Source: Ceratodon purpureus
Taxonomy: Eukaryota > Streptophyta > Bryopsida > Pseudoditrichales > Ditrichaceae
NCBI GenBank assembly: GCA_014871385.1
Contig: CM026424.1
Coordinates: 11,503,115-11,567,114, forward strand
Direction of reading: 5' to 3'
DNA length: 64,000 bases
The notes beneath the pieces were generated by a model. The model saw nothing but the letters and a program-made list of their open reading frames with translations, was not told where the DNA came from and did not search any database. The position numbers and the translations under genes were made by a program. Shown in pieces: positions 13,028 to 24,870 of this stretch (positions are counted from its first letter, which is position 1; every line of letters starts with the position of its first letter).

Positions 13028-13224
13028 GAATATTTATTTGATATTTTGAAATGATTTTGTATGACATGGCATATAGGGGACCTATGACCGTGGAAGGTGT
13101 TTTAGGGTACATTCCCAAAAGAATGGCTTCTAAATTGATAAATGTAGAAATTTACACCCAATTCATACCCGTATAAATTGTGATTATTTTTTCATATATC
13201 CTATCAATTCCACGCCATGAAGAC

Positions 13225-13545
13225 CAAGAGGAAAAAAAAAAAATTTAAAAAAAAAGAAAAAGAGAAAAAAATAAATAAATGAAAGAAAGAAAAAAGATTA
13301 AAAATAAATAATGAAAAGGAATATAGAGGGAAAAAAATTAAAAAATGAAGGAAAATAGGAAGAAAAGAAAGAAAAATAAATAAAACAACGAAAGAAGAAA
13401 AATAACAAATAAATAAATTAAATAAATAAAACATAAAACATAAAAAGAAATTAACAAAAAAAGATAAACAAAAAAAATGAATGAATACATATAGGAGAGA
13501 AAAAAGACAGATAAAAGAAAATTAAAACAAAATTAGGTGAAGAAC
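13225..13545. repeat. Purine-rich low-complexity tract
   Basis: About 320 bases of almost pure A and G with scattered T on the plus strand (runs such as gaaaaagagaaaaaaat). It lies just inside the left end of the transposon and after the methylase-like gene's 3' end. Its minus-strand open frame is all Phe, Leu and Ser and is not a gene. Confidence 0.85.
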
Positions 13546-13703
13546 GGATATACACAACGGCTTTTGCAGATGAACGTGGCTTCTAGTTTTTGGGATGAAT
13601 AATTTTTCATCCAAGTGTTGGATGACTGATTTAAAGGTGAAGAATTAATTAACTGATAGTTAACTACTCCTAAAACGGACTTGGGATTTGTGTTCGGAGG
13701 AGA

Positions 13704-13813
13704 CCCCAAGTAATTACTAGGGGTGCCCAAGTACCCCAAGTAATTACTACGGGTGCCCAAGTACCCCAAGTAATTACTACGAGTGCCCAAGTACCCCAAG
13801 TAATTACTATGGG
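13704..13813. repeat. 30-bp tandem repeat, about 3.7 copies
   Basis: The unit begins ccccaagtaattacta and ends gggtgcccaagta; copies start at 13,704, 13,734, 13,764 and 13,794 (partial). The copies differ at one or two positions. It is subterminal in the transposon, where binding sites for a transposase are often repeated. Confidence 0.9.
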
Positions 13814-14101
13814 TATTTGCATAATAGGGAAGGGAAAATTACATGAGAAAGGTTTAAAGAGAACCACATTTTATTGTGATGCTTCAAGCTGTAACCAAGG
13901 AAAGTTCAACTTCTAAAAATATTAGTACCATCTTTATAATTTAATCATGTATAAAATCAATTTAAAATATATGACTGGTAGAGAAATTCACACAGAAGTT
14001 GAGTAAAGTGAGGTTAAGGCAAAATATAAAATCCAAAGCCAAAGCTATCATATGATATATAAGTAGGGAAAACTTAACAATATAGAGTAAATATGCAATG
14101 A

Positions 14102-17100
14102 TCAAGTAGACATCTCGTCATCGCTACAAGTACCAATCCAACCATGATAAGAATCGCTATCACTAGATAATTCCACTCTGGCAACTTCTGCAGCTATGTC
14201 AAAATATATTTCAGCATCATGACAAATGCTATCACTGTCAGATGAAATAGATGGAGAAGGAGCAGCTAAATAAGCTTGAGCCTGCATCTCTGCATAATGT
14301 GGAAGCTCTAAAGGTCTAACTGGACTCCTTATCTTGCTAAGATGGCGCGAGATAATAGAGCCACCAATGTCATTCTTCAACGCTTTCTTCCGACTGCACA
14401 TGACAATTTCACAGTTTAATAAAGGTTAATCAAAACTTTTTTAAAAAAATAAACAAATGTCAAACGAATGTAGAGACTTACTTACAAGAACGCTTGGGGG
14501 CGGTCTTCCTCTCAGGCTCATCATCTGACTCAACCGGACGTTTCTTCTTCAATGAAGGCACAAGAATTGGAGTAGACTCAACCTCCTCCGTGCTTGGAAG
14601 AAGAGCAAACAACACCTGATTGTACAAGGTGGTGTCAGACTCAAAGCCTATGACATGACGCCGGAGACTCTTCGATGCTCGAATGGAAGCACCTGCACAG
14701 AAATTAGGGCTCCAAGACATAAGTAAAAATTATAAAATGAAATACCAAAAACTTTTAAACAAATAAAAAAAAACAAATTAATACCTGTAGAAGCTGTGAG
14801 ATCCATGACAATGTCATTCTCAACCGTGCACAAATCAATTAGAGCTTGCAAGAGGTTAGAAGTCTTCTCCCGTGCTCCTCTAAATGGCTCACCAGTCTCT
14901 GAATTAATTGTCAGAGAATCTGCAGTAATCAAATTAGTGCAATGTCCATCAGAGGAGAGCTTGATGCCTTGGGCACCAAGCTCAGCCCTATCATGAAACT
15001 GGAACTTAGACCTTGGGACATCCTCCTCCACATTCTCCATTTTGATGAAGCACTTGACCATAAAAGTCTTGTGCTGGCGTGGATAACGATCTGGAATAGT
15101 CAAAGGAAGACCATTGATTGCAAACCACTTGGCCTCCTCCTGGAAGTTAGCCCACTCTGCCCAGGAAATAAGCTCATTCAAAATGAACTTTGAATCAGGG
15201 TAAAATACAATCAAAGCTCCATCATCCTGCAGAAACTGCATAGCAAACTCAAGATGGGCCTTAATCCATGCAGACTCCATTTTCTTCCCTGCTGAAATCT
15301 TGGGGTGCTTGTTCCAGTAAGGAATCTCACCATCCTGCCCTAAACCTGGAACTGGCAAATCCTCTGGAACATCAAAAATGATAAGGTCCACAACAGCCTC
15401 AGCCTCTTCACCTCCAAAATTCCTAGCCTTGGTACCAAGATTCCCCTTGATCCAATGCTTGATCTTGCTCCAAATCTCAGGCTCATCCTCCTCCGATAAA
15501 GAAGTAAACAAATCCAAAATGCCCATAGGGCAATCATTGATGATCTCAACACTAGTGTCTACCTCATCCAACTGCGAGCATGGAATCGTGTAGATAGTCT
15601 GAGAAGGCATGGGGGTAGAAAAAAGAGGCACCTGAGGAGCTACAGGAACTATGGCAGCCTGCATGCTATTGCCTGAAGGAGAAATGCCAACATGAGACAT
15701 CAACTTCTCCGGCCCTTCCTTCAAAACTAACTTGGCCAACTCTCTGTTCCTTGCTGCCACTTCTTTCTTCAGCTTGACTTCCTGCTCCTTCTCTTTCTTC
15801 TTGTCCTCCTTCTCCTTCATCTTTGCCGCTTCCTTAGCCTTCCTCTCAGCCACCTTCTTCTTCTGTCTCTCAGAAAGGCCTGCATCATCACCAACCTGGG
15901 AGATATCCTCCTCCAAATCCACCATGCCTTCATCCAGAAGCTGCTTCATTAAATTCTCACAACCTGCTTTAAGACCTCTCTCCTCCCCAGGGCAACTATC
16001 ATTCTCCTTGAGCTCGAGGTACCAAGGACACTGAAGGAGATGAGGAGCTCCAAAATGCCTCCTCTGATACTCTGTAAAAATGCATTCACTGCTAGACACA
16101 TCCACCCACTTCTTAAAACGATGAGGAATATCCTTCTTGTCAATGGCACCCTTAACAACCAACTCCCTCCAGAAATACCTCAAGATAGCCCGCTTCATAG
16201 CATTCTCAGCACCAGCCTGGTTGAGAAAAGGCTCTTTCTTTGTATAAGTGCCAGCCTTAGGAAAAAAACTCTTAAATGCTTTCCCCCACAAGGTCAAGGA
16301 ATGAGACTCAATCCATGAGCCAATATCATCAACAGGGTTAGGTAAATCCTCTGTCCTCAAAACTATCATGTCCTCCTCTACAATCTTGTCATAACGAATG
16401 ACTGCCTCCTCCTCCAACTGAAAAAACAATCAATTGCAGAACTCAAAACCAAGTCATGACTTTTTATATGAAGAAGGCATATGATAAACTGTGAAAGGCA
16501 ACAAAATTATAAAGAATTGCAAGAGCTTAAGAAATGGAAATTTACCCCAGCCCAGAAGGCAGCTTGATCCACCCAAGGCCGGAGAGCTAAATCATAAGCT
16601 GGTTTTGGAGGAAAGTTGTACTCCTGCCGACTCTCCTTGCTCATGTTCCACCACTTCAACCACCTCTCCTTATGCTTGGCACTCACCCTAGCGGAGGCAA
16701 TGAGCTGCAATTTCTCAGGGGTCATTTCTGCATTTGTTTGAAAAATGTCAAAGTGGCGAATGATCTGCAAATAAGATTACAAATACACTTATATCAGATT
16801 CATTTAGATTGGTTAATTACGCAATTCACTCAAAGAAGTTCATTTACAAATAGATACATGCATTAAATTAAACATAAAAGGATACTTAAACATTACCTAT
16901 AACTAAACACTTTCATTGATATTCATATCTCTCATGCTAAATGACATTGAAGAAGTTAACAATAACCAAAAGCTTAGAGCATACGCTCGCCCGCTCTTGC
17001 TTCACGTGAACCTCGGCCACATAAATTACACATCCGCTGCCAGGCTCAATGCAGCACCAAGCTACTATGTAGCTCACACCGAGCTCGAAGTCTGATACAG

Positions 17101-20100
17101 CATTCAAGAATAAACAAGCTCTACAAACTGTTGGAGCACAACAACAGAAAAAAATGAAGCAAAAAGGCTCGGCGGAGGCACCCCTCGGATCCGAGAGGTG
17201 GATGGGGGTGACCTCGGCACTTGGAAATTTCGAATTGGCCCTTCCTAAAAAGATTCTCCCCAAGATCCTGCTCTCGGATCCGAGGACTGAATATTCCTCT
17301 TGGATGCCACCAAGCTCTGACGGAGGTAAAAACCCCGGGAGAGAATAGCTACGACTCAAACTTCCAGGAGAGAATAAGCTGCGCGACCATGATCATCCTC
17401 CTTCATTTATCATGACAAATAGCTATTTCGAAGCTGCTTCCCTATGATCTGTGTAGCTGCTACACATGCCATGAGCTACAACTCCCCGCTGCCAAGACGA
17501 TCTTCGCAGCAGCCTTCCATAAAACAGACAACGAATCGTAGAAACAGAAGCCACATACCACGAACACTCTACGAAGAAACGCAATTCAGCACGAAATGAA
17601 CCTTGCCCTCTACTTGACAGGAAGTGAAAAACAGGCCGGAAGATCAAGCCAATCACATGTAAGATCACATCTGAAAACCAACCAAGCGTCTATCGCTGAA
17701 ACACTTGTCATCAACACAAGATCAACACATTCGATGAGGTGAACCCAGCTTCACCAGCTGCTGGAGCACACTCACACATCGGAAACAAAATTCAGCATGG
17801 TGACCATTAAACTCAAATTGACTGCCAAGTCTCACCACACAGACGCGACCTCAATCAGACACTAGTTACTTCGTTTCAACACAGTTTTTGAATACCCACA
17901 TGGCCTGGTTGAAGCTTTCCGATGACTTAAACTATACAGCGAGGCCTCAGTTACAGGCATTATTGAAATTAGAATACTCTGCTTCTGTTAACTGAATTCT
18001 TGTATAGCATAAAAGAAGCCAAGATGTCTAGAACATGTACTGATCATCAAGCAGCGTTGCTCAGACTTTCTGATCCGTCTTATTTACTTATTAATTACAA
18101 CCTCACATCCACAAGATTCTCCTAGTGCCCTCAGAATACGGTTAGACAGTCACCTCTGCTAGAAAATGGTGCACGTTGTATTAGAGCTCTACGACCGCAA
18201 TTATGAATCAAAACATTGAGAAATCAAACTCACTTTGCCTGGTTGGGAATATCACGTTCGCCTCGATTTTGAGAGGTGAAAATAATAGAAGCGCCACCAC
18301 CACTACACACAGGCTCTGTCGCTGAAACAACAGCCATCCCTTGACGCCCAACTCACGCCCTATCGGAGTAATCGTTCCATGCTCCGGAACTTCCAAGCGA
18401 ACCGTGAAATCAATTCCCATTTTGAGACAGATTCTAAAAGGAATTTAAATATTAAAAAAAGAATCTATAAAAGATTCACCTCTCGGATCCGAGAGCGCGG
18501 AAGGACTGGGAGCTTCAAACTGTTAACACAAGACACCGGCTTCCGCTGACTGCTGCAAGGTACGAGCGAGATACCAAGTACTACTTTTCAGTTCAACTTT
18601 GCAACATACCGACAACTTCAGAATAAACCATTTACCGTTGAAATTGAACACCACAAAAATCCTCAAGCCCAACATACAAGGTCAAGACCTACTAAAAGCT
18701 GCGACACTAACCCTTTCATCACACCCTCTAAAACATGTTATGTTTAATACTGAGACTCGAAAAGTCGGTGCAAGAGCTACCTCGCCCCACACCCTGGCGC
18801 TCTACGTACATAAAGCATTAACTTGCTAAAGATCTCAACTACGTCCACACTTTTCGACTGACATCTGTACAATGCTTAGGCAATGGCGATGTGATACTGC
18901 ATGATAATCAGGTGCTCATCTTGCAGTGTCTACGATCCTTTAAACGTCCTGCAGTAAAACAATGAGATTATCCTTGTTGGTCGACAACTCAGTCGGCATG
19001 CCCAGCATCGAGGCTTGTCTCACAACCTTAAGTTGAAGAGCAACTGAATCAAAGGTATGATCATTTCCAGGTTAAGTCTCCCAATTGCAATTTATATATC
19101 GATAGCTATGTCGGTCGCAACGGTGCTCGAAGCTGTAGAGAATGGCATCCTTGCCTCTGTCCCCGCCGACTACATCATCCTATCACTGGTTCATACATAC
19201 AAAGCAATGTCCCATGCCATCGCCGAGGCACCCCTCGGATCCGAGGGATGGACTAGGGGTGTCCTCGGCATTCAAAAAAAAAGGAATTTTAATTTTTTTT
19301 AAAAAAGAATCTACAAAAGATTCACCTCTCGGATCCGAGAACGCAGAATGAGTTCAAACGACTGGAACAAAATTCGGAACAAAATAAATTCGGAACAGAA
19401 GCTCCAACTGTATCATGTGTGAAACAGTATCATGTGTGGAGCCTGCCTTGAGCTTGAGAGCTAGCTCCATGCCCACGAACACCAATGAAACACGAAATAC
19501 GAAACACCACACCTCTCACCTTCCTTCGTAACTCATCACAAGTGCACAACACAAGAGCCACATCACAACTGAACCGACGACCCACCCACCCTGAACTGTT
19601 GTTAATTTTCCAACAGTATCAAAAGCTCCAGCAATATCAAAAGCTGAAGCAACATCATGAAAAAAAGCAATGTCCAATGCCACCGCCGAGGCACCCCTCG
19701 GATCCGAGGGATGGACCAGGGGTGTCCTCGGCATTCAAAAAAATGAATTTAAATTTAAATAACACCCTCGTTGCCTGCCTCAAGCAGGCAGCATGCACTC
19801 AATAACAGCCCACTCAAGCTGAGCATCACCTCAAACACACGAACTGTGTAAAAAAAAAACGAGCTCTTACAGTTGCTAGTGAGACATAACACAAAAAAGC
19901 AATGTGACATGGGACCACCGGGGCACCCCTCGGATCCGAGATATGGACCAGGGGTGTCCTCGGCAGTTGAAAAAAAAATAATTTTCAACCAAAAAAAACG
20001 AATTTCAACCTCCCTCCCAATAGTCAAGAGATTGAGCAGCAAAGAAGACCTTAAACAATTCAAACAAACTTTGAAATAAAGATACTGGGGACTAAGAAAA

Positions 20101-23100
20101 TGACGTACTTCTTTTAAAAAACCTTCTCCATTGGCTGGGTTGGCTATGGCGATAAAACGATCCAAATAGGATGAAAGCGATTTCTTCTTCGCTTCTACTG
20201 CATTAGCAGCGATTGCCTTCAATTCAGATGGACTACCTGGCCTATCTTCTCCAGTGCCTGTTATGAGTGTGTCTTTACAGCCCCGAATAGCCTCCTCCTG
20301 GGCCGCTGAAATCTCCCTCTTCAATAACAAAAAACACTTGTGAATTGTTTAGAACTCAAAATATTTTTGAATTGACAGTGTTTGTATTGTAGTAAATTCT
20401 TACCTCGTATAAGAAGTTGATAAACGCATCATTTGTAAGGTGATACCATTTTCTGTTCTTCATCCGTGCCCTCTAAAAAATGCTGGCTTGTAAATCCTCC
20501 TCTTTCACAAGACCCTTGAGTTGGTCAAAATCCAGCAAACCAAGTTGTTGGACACGCTTCACCTCATGTGTCCAATGTTGTGCAACGTGGTCTACTTGAT
20601 TTTTTCTGAATCGCAACAAATTGAAGATTTCCCACAGAAATTGGTGAGTCAAAATCAAACAAATACGAACAAGGAAGTTCTTAGACATAGTACTGAACAA
20701 AGTGATGACATGTCAGAGCTAAAATCACACAATTAAATATAATGGCGTGACTCCAGCTTCATGCTGGAGCTCACTGTTAAATTAAATTGTGTCACAAAAG
20801 CACCAGCCAAGGCACCCCTCGGATCCGAGAGGGGGACCAGGGGTGCTGGGGCTAATTACTTTTATGCAGACAATCGTAAAGTTAAGAGAGCCTCAGGTCG
20901 AGGCAGCTGCTTGTAACCAGCAGAGCAGTTCCCATAAGTGAGCCATAGAGCTCGACTAAAGCTCTAACAATATAAGAAAAATAAAATCTATGTGACTCAG
21001 GTTGAAGTTGGAGCTCAGTATGTACAATTAAACTGCAACATAAAAGCACCAGCATAATGGAGTAGCTATCTGATACGTGCTAGAGCAGGTCGCATACATG
21101 AGCCATAGAGCTTGATTAGAGTCCAAATCACATAAATAAAGAGCAAATCATCTCATTAAAATGATGAAATGTATTACGTACTTATTCCAGTCGGTCATGG
21201 CATGCAAAAGCATATTGCAGTTTGCAGGGGTGACATTGATAATAACCGATCGAACAGCAACATGAAATGACGAATCATGCTTCCGGATGGTGTTGATAAT
21301 CTCTGACCAAGCAATGTGGCGATGGTTTCCATCCCACACGTAGAAGTACTTGTTAGAATACTTCTGGAAGGCTGGATTTTCTGACAATCTTCTCTCAAAT
21401 TCTTCATCCTCCTTCCGCCATAGCTCAGACCACGATGCTCTGTCAGCTTCAGAAACACTAGATTCCTCCATCCTAAAACTCCTGAGAGAGAGATAGAAGC
21501 ATGATGACGCCCTCTTATATCCACGTGAGAACTCCGCCTTCAGCTTTTGAATATCAGTCTTCAAAGGCTCTCTGACGTCCTTCATTGGGATCATCCTGCA
21601 GAGAGGTACGTCAATCTCAATACCTGGCATGTCTAGAGCGTTTTCTAAACAAACATGTGAATCTCCCATCACCGATCTGCGGAGCTGGTCCTCGACTGCA
21701 GCCATGCCCCCGTCGTCATGGTCCATGGTGCTTGAGGGACTCTGGACGATCTGAATTTGTGCTTCACCGCTCATCTGCATGCAATAACCACCCCAAAATT
21801 AAGACCTAATCATTGAGTGTAATACTGAGACTCTGAGTTACGAGATTTGTAGAGAAGCTGCAACACGTAAGGATTATGACCACCCATTTAATTGAGAACA
21901 TTCATATTTCAGCTTGGCGAGAAACTTGAGCACCAGAAATTGAACTGCAGTTTTTGAATAAGCTGGATTACACTCACCTCTGACATGATCGAGATTCGAG
22001 AGGACTTTGGTGACAAACTTCGCGGCACTATCGTCAACTCTTGCTCGGCGATCTCAAACCTTACCGCTGCCTCATACACTGATGTGCCTGTATCATTCAC
22101 CTGCGGAAGAAACGATGCACTTAGTAGAATTACAGCCTTTGGAATAAACAAATTGTGGTCATACCTGAATTCAGCTACATCTATCGAACAATTGAAGAGT
22201 TCACCAAAATCCTCAGGCAATTCTTCTAATCCGGTGAACCACAAGGCTAATACTTCCAACATCTAGAGCCCACAAAGAGAAGATAACTTTTGAAGCCGAT
22301 TGCACATAGTGAGGTTCGATTGCACATAGCCGAATCTTAGGAGCTATTCTCTGTCCGAGGCTCTGTCCTTGAATCCAAAATTTCTGACTGATTCTTCCTG
22401 GACTATTTACACTTGATCCAGCTCTAAAATCCTGCTAATGTGATTCAGCCAAGAGAAACCAAGTAACGCCTTTTCTATTTTGAAATAAAATCATCATTAT
22501 CGGCATATACGAAGCTGATCCTGTCGGTTCGTCCTCCTCCCTCAACCAGCAGGATAGACGTCGTTAAACAACATCATCAACAATCAACAAAATCTGATAA
22601 ACTACACATTCTTATCACCCCCTCCACTCCTGTCGTGACATGTTCTGCACCAAAATCTCTGAGGTGTGGTTCTTAAAATTGTTATTAGATCGCTTGCAAG
22701 ATTAGCAAATTCGTTCTTTCGGTTCCCATTTCGTAGAGCCCTGAAATTAATTCGGAGCTACATTTAAAAGAAAATTAGTTCTTTCGCTTACCTTTACTGA
22801 GAGGCTATCAGGACTTGGCAGCTCCGGAAGCGATATCCCGAGGTTCGAGTTCACGCAAGGGAAGTCCAACTGGTCTTCAACCGCGAAATCTGCCTGCAAG
22901 TTTCCACAGAAATCGAGCTGAAGTTAATATGGGACCATGGGTTGTCTGAGGTTACTATGCTGCAGGCACTAAAGAATCACAAACTAGAGATGTTCCGTTC
23001 TGTTCCCTTGATCACAAGCACTTGTTTAGCCTAAACACCACTAGAGCAGCACACCTTTGACTTGCTTGGTATACGGGTTTGCTTAAAGGCAATTAAAAAA

Positions 23101-24235
23101 AGTTTCAGAAATTAAATGAGACCAACATCAAGTAATCCGAATTTTCCACGCCCATCTGCAACCTTTTCAAACTAATCGACCTAGGGTGAATCGTTTTTTC
23201 ACGCACAACCACGAATTCATGTACAGCAAGCACCACCAATTTTTAAATCATCAACATCTGCTTAAAGGCAGCCCTAATGTCTCAATACAGTAGGAGCCAA
23301 TCTGATGGATCTCACCTCTTCGATCTCGTTGGAATTCGGTGCTGAGCTCAGCAGCTCCGGGAGCTGATCGGAATGGACTGCTTCTTCAACCTGCGAGCAT
23401 TGACCGAGAGTATCCACACAATTATTGTAAGGAACTTCCAGTTACCAAGGTGCTAGGGTTTTGTAGGGAATGTATTCGCAGGAAGCAGGAGCCTTGGTAG
23501 AAATCTGCTAGGATATGTAGGCGAGGTGATAAGGGACGATGCGCTAATCAACAGCTGCAAAGGTAGAAGCCTGCATCAGAGCAACGTACCTGCTCAGCAG
23601 GAAGAATCTGCGACGGGAGCTCCGCCGGCGTCTCGCTCGAACCAGATGGAACAGCGTCTCCGGACACAGAGACTGAACTTCGAAGCGAGACCCCTGTACA
23701 CACTCGCGGCCCCTGCCCCGAGAGACCCTACTTGAGCAAATTGATGGTCCTACGTAATTAGTCAACTCTCCCACTCCAGTCGATTCATAAATTACTTGTT
23801 TGTGATACCAACGACCTGACTAATGTGATTTCTCTTAGTACGTGTAATTCTTATGCCTAAAATTCTGTAACTAAACCTATACATTGATAAAAAACTTTAC
23901 TATGGAGAGAGTTTGGGCGGGCTAGATATATTGAAATAGTTAGACTACACATGAAAAAAGAAAATTACTGATGATGAATTAAAGAGCGAGAAAAGAGAGA
24001 AGTCTTCTACCTGACATATAGAAGCCAATTCTTTGATTTTTAGGCTGTGACATTCATCTGATAAGCAATCCACTTCTGCAATACGGCTTAAAGCATCCTT
24101 CTCCTTTCTTCTCCTCTGGGCTGTCCTCTGCTTCGCATTACCCCAATGAGAACCTCGCCTTCTCCCTCTACCTCTAGTCGTACATGACCTAGGAGCCCTA
24201 GGCACTCTTGCACTCGGTACTTCCTCTTCCCTCAT
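14102..24235 (-). CDS. Transposon-borne ParB-like/DNA-methylase-like protein, 12 exons, one in-frame stop
   Basis: Exons on the minus strand: 24235-24011, 23712-23590, 23390-23316, 22893-22792, 22262-21978, 21774-21182, 20605-20404, 20318-20109, 16764-16546, 16417-14785, 14692-14482, 14393-14102. Phases fit throughout (about 1,390 codons). The N-terminus is Arg-rich (RGRGRRRGSHWGNAKQ). Around residues 330-440 a ParB/Srx-like region has IPMKDVREPL and YVWDGNHRHIAW. A charged coiled coil lies near 860-910. Residues about 1,020-1,260 have the order of a beta-class (IV-X-I) DNA methylase: DLIIFDVPEDLP, then LQDDGALIVFY, RQHKTFMVKCFIK, EKTSNLLQALIDL, DIVMDLTASTG, RRHVIGFESD. Motif IV, normally (D/S)PP(Y/F/W), reads DVPE, so catalysis is doubtful. 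The tail is Ser/Asp-rich. A TAG at 20,473-20,475 interrupts exon 7. ParB-methylase fusions are known from bacteria and phage; function here is unknown. Confidence 0.75.
17168..20846. repeat. Dispersed hairpins built on CTCGGATCCGAG
   Basis: The 12-bp palindrome occurs at 17183, 17273, 18482, 19234, 19328, 19697, 19929 and 20818 (start positions), with a ninth copy at 28708. At 19,222-19,269 and 19,685-19,732 it sits inside a 48-bp imperfect hairpin with arms gccgaggcacccct and aggggtgtcctcggc; 17,168-17,217, 19,914-19,964 and 20,804-20,846 are weaker copies. Copies at 18,482 and 19,328 share the left flank agattcacct. All but two of these eight lie in the 3.3-kb intron between exons 8 and 9 of the methylase-like gene or right beside it. 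Confidence 0.85.
20740..21130. repeat. Degenerate tandem duplication in an intron
   Basis: A unit of roughly 230 bp is repeated: the word cacaaaagcaccagc near 20,792 recurs as cataaaagcaccagc near 21,040, and tgagccatagagct occurs near 20,940 and 21,100. It lies in the intron between exons 6 and 7 of the methylase-like gene. One copy contains the CTCGGATCCGAG palindrome, the other does not. Confidence 0.65.
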
Positions 24236-24870
24236 GTGTCTCACTAACGCACTCCTATCAACAGAAGACTAACTAAGAAGATTGTCATGAACCAAGTAGT
24301 GTCTACTTATGCATCACTCTAGACTTTGTCTATCCCCTCTTTATATTTATATAGTGCCAACACAGTGCTGTGTAATGCTCGTGTCAGTATTTTAGTTAAT
24401 TGTAATATTAGTAAAAAATTGAATTGATTAGTACAGATCATCTTGTGAATACAAAGATGATCTGTAAAGATTATGACATGATCTTCAGTTTATTTCTTGG
24501 ACACCACTAATTGCCTTAAGGTGACCTCTACATTGACGGAATTTCCGGTTTGACATTTAGACTCTAAACATATCCTCAATTAAAGTAAAGGTCTAAACAT
24601 CGTGTTGAAATTGACGGCTAATTGATAAAATTGTAATTGCTTATGATGTCATGGTTGGCGTTTACAGCCGCCAAAATATTTAGTATGTCAGAGATATTCT
24701 GAAATAAAAATGACTTGTACAGGTCATAGTCTTTCCGCCATTTCATGATATTATTTTTATAATCATGTTGATTGGCATTCCACACCGTCAACTTAAGACT
24801 ATATAATCTCTACAACTTCTTAGAGACACAATTCATTATCTTCTACTCTTCCTAACCCACCTCTATTGCG
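24236..24870. promoter_or_regulatory. Divergent promoter of the two transposon genes
   Basis: On the plus strand ctatataa at 24,799-24,806 is about 65 bases before the transposase ATG at 24,871. On the minus strand ctatataaatataaag (24,339-24,355 in plus coordinates) is about 105 bases before the methylase-like gene's ATG at 24,235. About 440 bp separate the two TATA boxes, so both genes probably share regulatory sequence. Confidence 0.6.

Noticed and set aside
13204-13434. 76-codon minus-strand open frame of Phe and Leu
   Set aside because: It is the translation of a purine-rich low-complexity tract, not a membrane protein.
13704-13813. Regular direct repeats that could suggest a CRISPR-like array
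   Set aside because: The 30-bp units abut directly with no unique spacers, and the window is plant nuclear DNA; it is a simple tandem repeat.
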